The notes under the pieces: model-generated
Told to the model about the DNA's origin: nothing
The model's input: the letters and a program-made list of their open reading frames with translations, nothing else
Database searches by the model: none
DNA from: DAIDKA01 sp036521075
Lineage (GTDB): Bacteria > Pseudomonadota > Gammaproteobacteria > Steroidobacterales > Steroidobacteraceae
DNA length: 64,000 nucleotides
Reading direction: 5' to 3'
NCBI GenBank assembly: GCA_036521075.1
Contig: DATDIL010000022.1
Coordinates: 1-64,000 of the forward strand
Made by a program: the position numbers and the translations under genes
Shown here: one piece after another, positions 42,829 through 51,147 of the stretch
Layout: every line of letters begins with the position of its first letter
Numbering within the stretch: position 1 is the first letter of the stretch

Positions 42829-43715
42829 CAGTCCCGCCCCGTGCGCAGCCGCAGGTACTGCAGCAGCGCCTGATCCAGCGGCTGGTCCGTCTGCAGCAGG
42901 TGATAGCCGATGCCGGCGCGGCGCGCCTCGCGTTGCAGGTCCGCCACATGCGCATCAATGCGTTCGCGGTAGCGACCGCGCACATAGTCCTCCGACACCT
43001 CAAGCTGTGCCCCGGTCTCCAGGTCGATGAGCATGGAGGAGCCATCCACCGTCGGCCGCAGCTCCTGCGGATCGAGCACCTGGAACAGCACCACTTCATT
43101 GCCATGAATGCGCAGCGGCGTAACGGCCTTGACGATATCGGCGGGCGGTGCGTAGAAATCCGACATCACGACCACCATGCCGCGGCGACGCAGAAACGCC
43201 TGCAGATGGGTCAGGGGTGCGGCGTAGGAGGTGTTCGCCTGCGGCTGCGCCTGCATCAAAGATGCGAGCAAACGCTGTAGATGTCCCTGCCGCGAGGCTG
43301 GCGGCACGAAATCGCGCACCGTGTCGCCGAACACGACCAGCCCGGTCGCGTCGCGCTGGCGACGCGTCGCCAGGTAGGCGAGTGCCGCGGCGATGAAGCG
43401 CACGTAAGCCAGCTTTGAGACTGCATGCGAAGCGAAGCCCATGGAACTGCTGGCATCCACCAGCAGCATCAGCTGACTGTTCGTCTCGCCATCGAAGAGC
43501 TTGATGTAGGTCCGGTCCGAACGGGCGTAGACATTCCAGTCGACATGGCGCAGGTCATCACCCGGTGCGTAGGCGCGGTATTCGGCAAATTCCTGGCTGA
43601 AGCCGAAGTCAGCCGAACGATGCAACCCGGCCACGAATCCATCGACCACGGTCGCGGCCACCAGGTCCAACCCGGAAATCGCATTCAGTACGGCCGGATC
43701 CAGCAGGTTCTGCAC
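42828..43715 (-). CDS. DUF58-domain (VWA-like) protein
   Basis: 295 residues with the DUF58 core YAPGDDLRHVDWNVYARSD and a VWA-like fold whose MIDAS motif DASSSMG is intact. No membrane segment is visible, so it is cytosolic. DUF58 proteins are the standard partners of MoxR AAA+ ATPases and are likely remodelled or loaded by them. It starts with ATG nine bases after the MoxR gene and overlaps the BatA-like gene by one base. Confidence 0.92.
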   Translation of the reverse strand: MQNLLDPAVLNAISGLDLVAATVVDGFVAGLHRSADFGFSQEFAEYRAYAPGDDLRHVDWNVYARSDRTYIKLFDGETNSQLMLLVDASSSMGFASHAVSKLAYVRFIAAALAYLATRRQRDATGLVVFGDTVRDFVPPASRQGHLQRLLASLMQAQPQANTSYAAPLTHLQAFLRRRGMVVVMSDFYAPPADIVKAVTPLRIHGNEVVLFQVLDPQELRPTVDGSSMLIDLETGAQLEVSEDYVRGRYRERIDAHVADLQREARRAGIGYHLLQTDQPLDQALLQYLRLRTGRD

Positions 43716-43724
43716 AGGATTCCG

Positions 43725-44744
43725 CTAGCCGCGCGACGTCTGCGCCAGCATCTGACGCAGGATCTCGTCGGCCTCGACACGATCAGACTGCGCGTGAAAG
43801 TTCAGCAGGATGCGATGGCGCAGCACCGGCAGCACATACGCATCGACATCGTCGAAATCGACATGGTAGCGACCGCGGGCAAGGGCGCGTGCCTTGGCCG
43901 CCAGCACGATGAACTGCGCGGCGCGCACGCTCGCGCCGTAGTTCACGTAGCGCCGGATGATCTCCGGAGCTTCGGCGGACTTGAAACGCGTCGCACGTAC
44001 CAGGCGCACGACGTGCCGTGCGATCTCATCGCTGACGGGCACCATGCGGATGAGCTGCTGGAACTCCAGAAGCTCGGCCGCGGAGGTGACTGCGGCCACC
44101 TGCGCCGCCTGCGTACTGGTGGTCCGGGCGACCACCTGCAGTTCGTCCTCCAGCCCCAGATAGTCCAGCACCGTGTTGAACAGGAATCGGTCCAGCTGCG
44201 CTTCGGGCAGCGGATAGGTTCCCTCAAGCTCGATTGGATTCTGGGTCGCCAGCACGAAGAACGGGGCCGGCAGCTGATGGAGGGTGCCACGCACGGTGCA
44301 GGAGTGTTCCTGCATGGCTTCCAGCAACGCCGATTGTGTTTTGGGTGGCGTGCGGTTGATCTCATCCGCCAGCACTACATTGCCAAACAGCGGGCCAGGT
44401 GCGAATGTCCAGCGCCGCCGTCCCGTCGTTTGATCATCCTCGATGATGTCGGTACCGGTGATATCCGCCGGCATCAGATCCGGCGTGAATTGGATGCGAC
44501 TGAACGCCAGGCCCAGGGTTTGCGCGATGGTGCGCACCATCAAGGTCTTGGCGGTGCCCGGCAGGCCGGTGATCAGACAGTGTCCGCCGACCAGCAACGC
44601 GGTCAGGATCTGATCCAGGACCTCCTCCTGGCCGACGATCACCTGGCCAACCTGGCCCAGGATCTCCCCACGTACCGCCTTGAACCGCTCCACGCGCGCT
44701 GCCAGCGCCGCGGCATCCAGGCTCGAAATGTCGGTTTGCGTCAT
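43725..44744 (-). CDS. MoxR-family AAA+ ATPase
   Basis: 339 residues with Walker A GLPGTAKT, Walker B VVLADEINR, the sensor phrase VLATQNPIELEGTYPLPEAQLDRFLF and a C-terminal lid domain. MoxR ATPases are chaperones that activate VWA-containing partners by metal or cofactor insertion. ATG at 44744 follows an AAAGAGA ribosome site; the longer open frame upstream overlaps the TPR gene end and was rejected. It sits between the TPR-gluzincin and DUF58 genes. The closest MoxR subfamily cannot be decided by eye. Confidence 0.94.
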   Translation of the reverse strand: MTQTDISSLDAAALAARVERFKAVRGEILGQVGQVIVGQEEVLDQILTALLVGGHCLITGLPGTAKTLMVRTIAQTLGLAFSRIQFTPDLMPADITGTDIIEDDQTTGRRRWTFAPGPLFGNVVLADEINRTPPKTQSALLEAMQEHSCTVRGTLHQLPAPFFVLATQNPIELEGTYPLPEAQLDRFLFNTVLDYLGLEDELQVVARTTSTQAAQVAAVTSAAELLEFQQLIRMVPVSDEIARHVVRLVRATRFKSAEAPEIIRRYVNYGASVRAAQFIVLAAKARALARGRYHVDFDDVDAYVLPVLRHRILLNFHAQSDRVEADEILRQMLAQTSRG

Positions 44745-44761
44745 GCGTATTCTCTTTGCGG

Positions 44762-46990
44762 TTATTGACCAGTAAGTTCCAGCAGCAGCTTTTGCGCAGG
44801 CCGGAAATCGGGAGCGGCTTCCAGTGCCGCCAGCACGGCGTTCATCGCACAATCGGCATCCCCTGCCGCGTGGCAGGCGCGTGCAAGATCGAAGTTGGCC
44901 TGCGCCTTGTCCAAGGGGTGCAGCGCCAGCACCGCGGCAAATTCGCGCCGCGCGCCACCGAAGTCGCGGCTATCCATCAGCAGGTCGCCCAGGTGACGGT
45001 GCGAGTCCGTATCGAAGAGCGGATCGATCAGATTGATCTTCTTGAGCGTCGCGATCGCGGCCGGCTTATCGCCCGCATCCTGCTGCAGTTTTGCCAGCTG
45101 TTCAAGGGAGGCGGGGTCACGCCCGCGGTGTTGGACGTAGCCCAGCAGCGCCTTGCTGGCGACTGCCGTGTTGCCCTGCGCCAGCGCCGCCTCGGCCAGC
45201 AGCTGGTAGGCATTGCCCGCATACACGTAATCCGGGTACAGCGCGATCACGGCCTCGGCATGCGCCAGCACTTCATCATAGTGCTTGGCGCGCGCGGCCA
45301 TCACCAGCGCCTCCAGCTGGACGTGCCAGGCAGCAAAGCCCGCCACCAGTGCCGCGGTGTCCTGATACAGCCAGCCCTGGAACTGCGCATCGAAGGCGGC
45401 CGGCTCCATCCCCAGGACCGTCTTGATGGCCTGCGGAGTGCTGCGCGGAATTGCGAACTGTCGCACCAGGTCCAGCAGCTTCTGCTGGCCCCAGTGGTCC
45501 TGGATGTAGTCGCAGATGCGGCCCGCTTCAAAGTACGACACCAGCACCTGGCTCGCATACTGCGGATGAATGAAGCCGCGATCCAGATCGGCAACCGGCA
45601 GCAGCTTGTGATCGCGCAATGCGACGATGATGTCCGGCGTTATGGAGTCGCCCCATTCAGGAGAGGCTTCGGTCTCCTCGTGCACCGCCAGCCCTTCCGT
45701 AAACCAGCGCGGCACCCGATGGTGGGTGGCCTTGAGGATAAACACATGACTCATCTCATGGCGCAGCGTACTGGCCCAGTGAAACTCGCCGGGTTTGCGC
45801 CCCGATGGGCTGTCCATGGCGACGACCTGACCGAAAGTCACGCCCAGCGCGCCCAGCCCCGGCATGCCCAGGGTGCGCACCGCAAAGTCCTCGTGATCCG
45901 GGTACACCTCGACCTGCACCGGGCCATCGAGCTTCATGTGGTACTTGGTCTGGTAGTCGCTGATGGCCTGCGTCAGGACATCGTGGAAGTATGGATACAG
46001 CAGCTCCGATTCCTTGCGACTCAATTTCAGGATGGTGGTGGCATCGGTGAAGGTCGCAAAGTCCTTGAGCGTGTCCAGCAAACGCAGGCTGTTGACCGTC
46101 GCATCGTTGCGGTAGCCGTTCTGGTAGCACTGCGTCAACTGCTGGCGGGCTTCGTCAGCCTGCCCCAGACGCATCAGGTTGATGCCCAGCTGGGAGCGCG
46201 CCGACCACAGCTTCGGTGACAGGTCCAGCGCCTTGCGATACAGGGCGACCCCGTCCTCGTAACGGCGGTTGAGTATCAGCTGCTCCGCGGCGATGGCGTA
46301 GCCGTGCCCATAGACAGGGTTGATGGCGTGCAGGCGGGCCCACCACTCATCGGGCGAACGGTCGGCGAGGATTTCGATGACCGCATGTATGGCCATGGCA
46401 TCCAGCGACTGTGGATCCTCAGCAAGCGCCGCGTCCGCCTCTTTGGTCGCAAGCTCCGCATGATTGTCCTCCAGGGCAAGACTGGCGAGCAGCTCGTGGG
46501 CCGCGGCCAGCTTCGGATCCGCCGCCAGTGCCTTGCCGGCCCAGCTCACCGCCTGGTCGTCGAAGCCATCCGCGCTGACGCGGGCCAGACCCAGCATCGC
46601 CTGCGCGTCCTTGGGATCACGCTGCAATGCTTCGTTGAACAGGCCCGCCGCATCGACATTATTGAAGCGCTCATGCAGCAGTTCACCCCAGCGGGTGCGG
46701 TACAGGGCGTTGCCGCCATCCTGGGCGACGGCCGCGCGAAACTCGGTGTTGGCAGTGTCGTAATCCTGAAGCCCCCACGCGCCCTCCGCCCGCAGATACG
46801 CCGCGGCGCTGCGGGTGAGTCCCAGGAAGCACTTCTGCGCCGCCGACTCCTGGCCATGCAGGCGCTGCTGCAGACACTGACGCACCTCGGCCGGGGGCGC
46901 GGCGGCCCGGGCGCTGGAGGCGGCCGCGAGCGCCACGCCGACCACGACCATGGCGCGCAGCGCGCTACGCGCACGAGAGCCGGGACTCAC
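44762..46990 (-). CDS. TPR protein with gluzincin-type (peptidase MA) metalloprotease domain
   Basis: 742 residues. A signal peptide (about 1-30), N-terminal TPR-like repeats (about 60-300), a metallopeptidase domain with His411-Glu412-x2-His415 (LRHEMSHVF) and a third ligand Glu432 in RWFTEGLAVHEE, then C-terminal TPR repeats (about 560-740). All gluzincin catalytic residues are present, so an active periplasmic zinc peptidase is plausible. GTG at 46990 overlaps the preceding stop (GTGA). Substrate unknown; the TPRs suggest a protein partner within the same operon. Confidence 0.87.
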   Translation of the reverse strand: MSPGSRARSALRAMVVVGVALAAASSARAAAPPAEVRQCLQQRLHGQESAAQKCFLGLTRSAAAYLRAEGAWGLQDYDTANTEFRAAVAQDGGNALYRTRWGELLHERFNNVDAAGLFNEALQRDPKDAQAMLGLARVSADGFDDQAVSWAGKALAADPKLAAAHELLASLALEDNHAELATKEADAALAEDPQSLDAMAIHAVIEILADRSPDEWWARLHAINPVYGHGYAIAAEQLILNRRYEDGVALYRKALDLSPKLWSARSQLGINLMRLGQADEARQQLTQCYQNGYRNDATVNSLRLLDTLKDFATFTDATTILKLSRKESELLYPYFHDVLTQAISDYQTKYHMKLDGPVQVEVYPDHEDFAVRTLGMPGLGALGVTFGQVVAMDSPSGRKPGEFHWASTLRHEMSHVFILKATHHRVPRWFTEGLAVHEETEASPEWGDSITPDIIVALRDHKLLPVADLDRGFIHPQYASQVLVSYFEAGRICDYIQDHWGQQKLLDLVRQFAIPRSTPQAIKTVLGMEPAAFDAQFQGWLYQDTAALVAGFAAWHVQLEALVMAARAKHYDEVLAHAEAVIALYPDYVYAGNAYQLLAEAALAQGNTAVASKALLGYVQHRGRDPASLEQLAKLQQDAGDKPAAIATLKKINLIDPLFDTDSHRHLGDLLMDSRDFGGARREFAAVLALHPLDKAQANFDLARACHAAGDADCAMNAVLAALEAAPDFRPAQKLLLELTGQ

Positions 46991-47922
46991 TTGTCCAGCT
47001 CCTGCTGCACCTTCGCCAGCGCGACCAGCGCCTGAGTCAAGAGCCTGCGGTACTCCTCCGGCGACATCGCGGCGCGCTGGTACTTGAGCAGGTCGACCTT
47101 CTGCTCCAGCTGCTCCTTTTGCTTCAGCAGTGCGAGCTTCGCCGGATCGGTCGCGACCTGCGAGCTGGCACCTAAACGCACCAGGGCGAAGGCGGCCAGC
47201 ATGCGACCCGCATCGCCATCGGCCGCCGCGTCACGTACCGGCGCGGACTTGCCGCCTTCTTCAAACACGGCATGTTCGGTGGCCAGGCGTTTTTCCGTTG
47301 CGTAGAATGCGGCGGTCTTGCGCGTGGCGTACTGGAAGGCCTCCAGGCCGGTGATGATCTGATTTTTGTCCGTGTCGGCCCCCGGGTCCTGCAGCGCTTC
47401 GACCCAGTAGCGCGCAAACACGGTGGCATTCTTCTCGGTGCCCGACTTGGTCGCAGCGATCACGACCCGATCGTGACGCTGCAACGCCTTGACCGAACCA
47501 CCGCTCGCGCTGGTGGTGTTGATGATCAGCTGGCGCGTGGCGGCAATGCGGTCGCACCAGGCCGCGAGCTGCTCGGCCGAAACATCCGGACCCGGCAGAT
47601 TGAATTTGTACTGCGCGCCATCAAAGGATCCGTGCCCCACGAGCGTGACGACCAGCACATCATCCGCGTGGGCCTGCCCTGCGATATCGACCAAGGCCTG
47701 CTGCAGGTGCTCGCGGGTGGCCTGCGGACCGGACAGCGTGACCACGTGCGCCGTGGCACCCCCGGCCCGGGTGATGCGATCCAGGTCCGCCGTTTGCGCC
47801 ACGAAATGCTGCTCGTAGTCCGGCTCACCGCCAAGGCCGGCCACATTCACGTAGTAGACATCGGCGTGCGCAAGCGCAGCGCCGAGCAGCGTAGCGAACG
47901 CGAGGCAACGTGCGAGCCTCAT
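46987..47922 (-). CDS. Exported caspase-fold (C13-like) protein lacking the catalytic Cys
   Basis: 311 residues: signal peptide (1-20), then a caspase/legumain-like alpha-beta domain. The histidine motif VGHGSF (His97) is present. The position where clan CD proteases carry DxCxSG reads NTTSASGG (135-142), so Ser138 or Thr137 replaces Cys. A later VVIAATKSGTEKNATVFA block and TEHAVFEE are also typical of this group. The C-terminus is a coiled coil (LLKQKEQLEQKVDLLKYQ). ATG at 47922 overlaps the VWA gene stop (ATGA). It may be a pseudo-protease or use Ser/Thr. Confidence 0.72.
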   Translation of the reverse strand: MRLARCLAFATLLGAALAHADVYYVNVAGLGGEPDYEQHFVAQTADLDRITRAGGATAHVVTLSGPQATREHLQQALVDIAGQAHADDVLVVTLVGHGSFDGAQYKFNLPGPDVSAEQLAAWCDRIAATRQLIINTTSASGGSVKALQRHDRVVIAATKSGTEKNATVFARYWVEALQDPGADTDKNQIITGLEAFQYATRKTAAFYATEKRLATEHAVFEEGGKSAPVRDAAADGDAGRMLAAFALVRLGASSQVATDPAKLALLKQKEQLEQKVDLLKYQRAAMSPEEYRRLLTQALVALAKVQQELDK

Positions 47923-50180
47923 ACCACACCCCAGCGGCGGCGCAGCAGCCATTCGGCCATGCGCAGCGCGAGCAGCAGGAGGAACACGACGGGCATGTTC
48001 CACAGGTCCTGGAACCTCTGGACCGAGACTCCGGCATTCGAAAACGGTATGGCGCGAGCCAACCCATTCAGGTCATCCGGTGACCAATACCGCCCGCCCG
48101 TTTCCGCGGCCAGCGATTTCAGCAAGGCGACGTTCTGGCCGGTGTGGAAATTCTCCGCGACGCCGTCCTGGCGCTGGAAGGCGATGGTGTCGCGACCGGC
48201 GCTGAGCACACCCTGATTTGCCGCGATGTCAGCCACGTACAAACCGACGGCCGGCGCGGTCCAGTCAGCCTGGTACCGACCCGGAATCCCTGGTACGGCC
48301 CGCAGCGACACATCCGCCTGCAGGCGATCCGGTCCGATCAGATGGGCATTGACGATGGCGTCGGCGGCCGGCAGGTAGTTGCGATCGCGCACATCGGCCT
48401 GCAATTGCACCTGCCCGTCATCCTGCAGAATGCCGGCCGACACCTGCGCACTGAGCTGACCACGCGTGTCCGACACCAACCAGTGCAGCAGCTGGTGCCA
48501 GAACACGGAGTGCGTCGGATCGCCCAGCGGCAGGCTCATCTGCCAGCGCCAGGTGCCCCCGGTGGCCAGCACCGCGGTGCGGCCGCGTCCATAGTTTTCG
48601 GTAACCAGCAAAGGCATCGTCTTCCCACCCGCATGCATCTGCGCCAGCTCCGAGGCGCCCGGTTTCGCCCTGCCCGGGTCCTGGAAGTCCATCAGGTAGG
48701 GCAGCTTGGTCCACAATGCGAGATTCGCCTCGCGATCATCGACCAGGCGCGTGATCGGGCTGTCGGCGCCCACGCCGGTCAAACTCACCGTCGCCGGTTC
48801 CCGATGAAACGTGCCGCTCGTCATCGGCAGCGTCACGGGTAACAGATCATTCAGTTGCGAGCCGCCCCAGACCCCATCGGCCAGCGACTGGCGCCCGCCG
48901 AGCAGCAGCAGTCCCCCGCCACGCCGATCAACGAATTCGCGCATCAGGGTCTGTTGCGCGGCGGTGAAATACCCGGCATCCACCGAACCGATGATCAATC
49001 CATCATACGCAAAAAGGTCCTCAGGTTTGGTCGGGAATCCTTGCGCCAGTTCCAGCGAGTCCTTGACCCCCTGGCGGTAGATCTTGTTCTCGGTCGTGCG
49101 CAGCATGGAGACCAGCTGCACTGCCGTATCGTCCTCTTCGGCCCGCCGGATGAATTTGTATTCCCAGCGCGGCTCACCTTCCACATACAGAATACGCCGC
49201 GGCCCCGCCTCGACATTGACCAGCCGGCTCAGTTCATTGTTGCGCGTGTTGACTTCACCCGGCAGCGTCGTCACCTGGAAGCGCAGCAGCCGCGGTCCTG
49301 CATCGGGCAGGTCAAAGGTCAGATCGGTGCGCACCGTTGCGCCATCGGCACCCAGCACCAGCTCCCGGGTGGCCAGTAACTTCTCCGCATCCCTGACGGT
49401 CACGCTGACATGACGCCTGGCGAAACCGGACTGCACGACCTCGACGACGGCCGTGACCCGCGAATGCGCCAGCGCCCGAGTGGTCAGCGCGGCGCTTTCA
49501 ATTTCGACGTCCTGCGCAACCTGCGTCGACCCGAAACCAACGGTGTGCACGGGGATACGGCGTTGGCGCAGGACTTCGATGGTGCTGCGGTCGATGCGCC
49601 CACTGTTGTCACCACCATCTGACAGCAGCACCACGGCGCCGACCGGCACACTGGCCGTGTCACTGGCAAATTGATTCAACACCGCATTGATGTGCGTCGC
49701 GGGGCCATTGGCGGTCAGCGCCGGCGCAGGTCCCGCCAGGCGCACCAGGCCCGCATCAAAGCGGTACAGGCGGGTCTGAAAGGTACGCCCCAGCTGCGCC
49801 AGCCAGCTGCCCTGCAACGCCCGGGAGGCCTGCTGCATGCGGGTGGACCCGTGCTCGAGGATGCCCATGCTGCGCGAGTCATCGACCAGCACCGCGATGA
49901 CATTGGCCTGGGGCACCAGCTGGCTGATGGCAACTGCCGGGCGCCACAGCAGCAGCATGACCAGTGACGCCATGGTCCATTGCACGAGCCAGATCAACGG
50001 CACCCGCCAGCGCCCCGTCAGTTGGGTATTCGCGGCACGCCGGCCGCGCAGCGCCCAGGCCAGCAGCACTCCCACGCCGATGATCCCCAACACCAGCAGC
50101 CAGCGCGGCCAGGCGCTGCGCAGCAGCAGGTGTCCGTGCAGGAACACGCTCGGCGGATATTTGAACAGCCATTCAAACAT
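47919..50180 (-). CDS. Membrane VWA/glutamine-amidotransferase-like protein
   Basis: 753 residues. Two N-terminal transmembrane helices (about 24-44 and 60-80), a VWA domain with MIDAS DDSRSMG and LLSDGGDNSG, a beta-rich region, and a GATase1-like Rossmann domain (about 330-540; RILYVEGEPRWEYKFIRRA, GGLLLLGGRQS) without an evident nucleophilic Cys. A beta-sandwich and a C-terminal transmembrane helix follow. ATG at 50180. It lies between the DUF4159 and caspase-fold genes and is the second VWA membrane protein of the operon. Confidence 0.86.
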   Translation of the reverse strand: MFEWLFKYPPSVFLHGHLLLRSAWPRWLLVLGIIGVGVLLAWALRGRRAANTQLTGRWRVPLIWLVQWTMASLVMLLLWRPAVAISQLVPQANVIAVLVDDSRSMGILEHGSTRMQQASRALQGSWLAQLGRTFQTRLYRFDAGLVRLAGPAPALTANGPATHINAVLNQFASDTASVPVGAVVLLSDGGDNSGRIDRSTIEVLRQRRIPVHTVGFGSTQVAQDVEIESAALTTRALAHSRVTAVVEVVQSGFARRHVSVTVRDAEKLLATRELVLGADGATVRTDLTFDLPDAGPRLLRFQVTTLPGEVNTRNNELSRLVNVEAGPRRILYVEGEPRWEYKFIRRAEEDDTAVQLVSMLRTTENKIYRQGVKDSLELAQGFPTKPEDLFAYDGLIIGSVDAGYFTAAQQTLMREFVDRRGGGLLLLGGRQSLADGVWGGSQLNDLLPVTLPMTSGTFHREPATVSLTGVGADSPITRLVDDREANLALWTKLPYLMDFQDPGRAKPGASELAQMHAGGKTMPLLVTENYGRGRTAVLATGGTWRWQMSLPLGDPTHSVFWHQLLHWLVSDTRGQLSAQVSAGILQDDGQVQLQADVRDRNYLPAADAIVNAHLIGPDRLQADVSLRAVPGIPGRYQADWTAPAVGLYVADIAANQGVLSAGRDTIAFQRQDGVAENFHTGQNVALLKSLAAETGGRYWSPDDLNGLARAIPFSNAGVSVQRFQDLWNMPVVFLLLLALRMAEWLLRRRWGVV

Positions 50181-50185
50181 CTACG

Positions 50186-50995
50186 TCAATGCGTCATGCC
50201 ATAGACGATGTAGTTGATGCCGATGCGAAACGCCATGGAGGAGAAGGCTTCCGGATACTCGGCGATGTCAGCCCACTCCCAGGCATCGCCCAGGTGCATG
50301 TTGTGGCAGATCACGACCATGATCCGGCCCTTGTCATCGCGGATGGCGCGCCACTTGGGCACGTAGCCATCCTTTTCATATGTGCGGCCCGTGTTCACAT
50401 ACTGCTCACCGGGAATCTGCATGCGGTCGGACAGGTCGTACAACACATGGAAGATTTCATCGCCGTCGGCGAGGTCCTCCACCGGGCGATCCGGCAGCAC
50501 CTGGCGCATGCCGGCCATGAATCGTTCCCAGTCGTCGGTGCCGTGGAAGTCATCCACCATCAGAAAACCGCCCTTCAACAGGTACTCGCGCAGGCGTTTG
50601 GCTTCCGCATCCGTGAAGGTCCAGTTGGCCACTTGTACGGCGTACACCCAGGGGTAGTTGAAGATATCATCGCTGTCGAGATCGACCACCTGCTCGTAAG
50701 AGCGCATCTGAATGCGGGTGAGTCGCTTCAGGGCTTCGAGAAATTGCCGATCGGCCTTCGGGTAATCGCGCGACCAGCCGGAGAAACTGTAGCCATAGCC
50801 GAAGCCACGGCCACCGCCGCCGCCGTAGTCGTTGGCGGAGGTGTAGCGCAGGCGCGACCAATAAAATTCCGCCTTCTCACCGGCATCGTCACCGCTTTGC
50901 AGCTGCTGCTGTGAACGCGCGTGAGCCACCCATAGGCATCCACACAACACTGTTGTGACGAGCACAATTGGCCGCCATGAGTCTCGAATCCGCAT
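50186..50995 (-). CDS. DUF4159-domain exported protein
   Basis: 269 residues: N-terminal signal sequence (about 1-27), then a DUF4159 domain with YWSRLRYTSANDYGGGGGRGF, YAVQVANWTFTDAEAKRLREYLLKGGFLMVDDFHGTDDWERF and ICHNMHLGDAWEWADIAEYPE. DUF4159 has a GATase-like fold and is repeatedly found with MoxR, DUF58 and VWA genes. As first gene of the operon its ATG at 50995 faces the multicopper oxidase gene across 152 bases, where the operon promoter should lie. Biochemical role unknown. Confidence 0.88.
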   Translation of the reverse strand: MRIRDSWRPIVLVTTVLCGCLWVAHARSQQQLQSGDDAGEKAEFYWSRLRYTSANDYGGGGGRGFGYGYSFSGWSRDYPKADRQFLEALKRLTRIQMRSYEQVVDLDSDDIFNYPWVYAVQVANWTFTDAEAKRLREYLLKGGFLMVDDFHGTDDWERFMAGMRQVLPDRPVEDLADGDEIFHVLYDLSDRMQIPGEQYVNTGRTYEKDGYVPKWRAIRDDKGRIMVVICHNMHLGDAWEWADIAEYPEAFSSMAFRIGINYIVYGMTH

Positions 50996-51147
50996 GATCG
51001 CCGCCCTCGCTATGAGCCTGCGCCACCAGTGTAGCGACTTGCCCCGTGTAGCGGTGCGCTTCGACTGCGCCCATCGGTCACAAGCCGCTTGTCGCCGGGG
51101 TCATGACATGACACCATTTTTGACCTGACAACTGCCTTAGCCCCCAC

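Noticed and set aside
40894..42873. Plus-strand open frame opposite the BatA-like gene
   Set aside because: Antisense to a protein with intact VWA and BatA motifs; low-complexity Arg/Gln/His translation.
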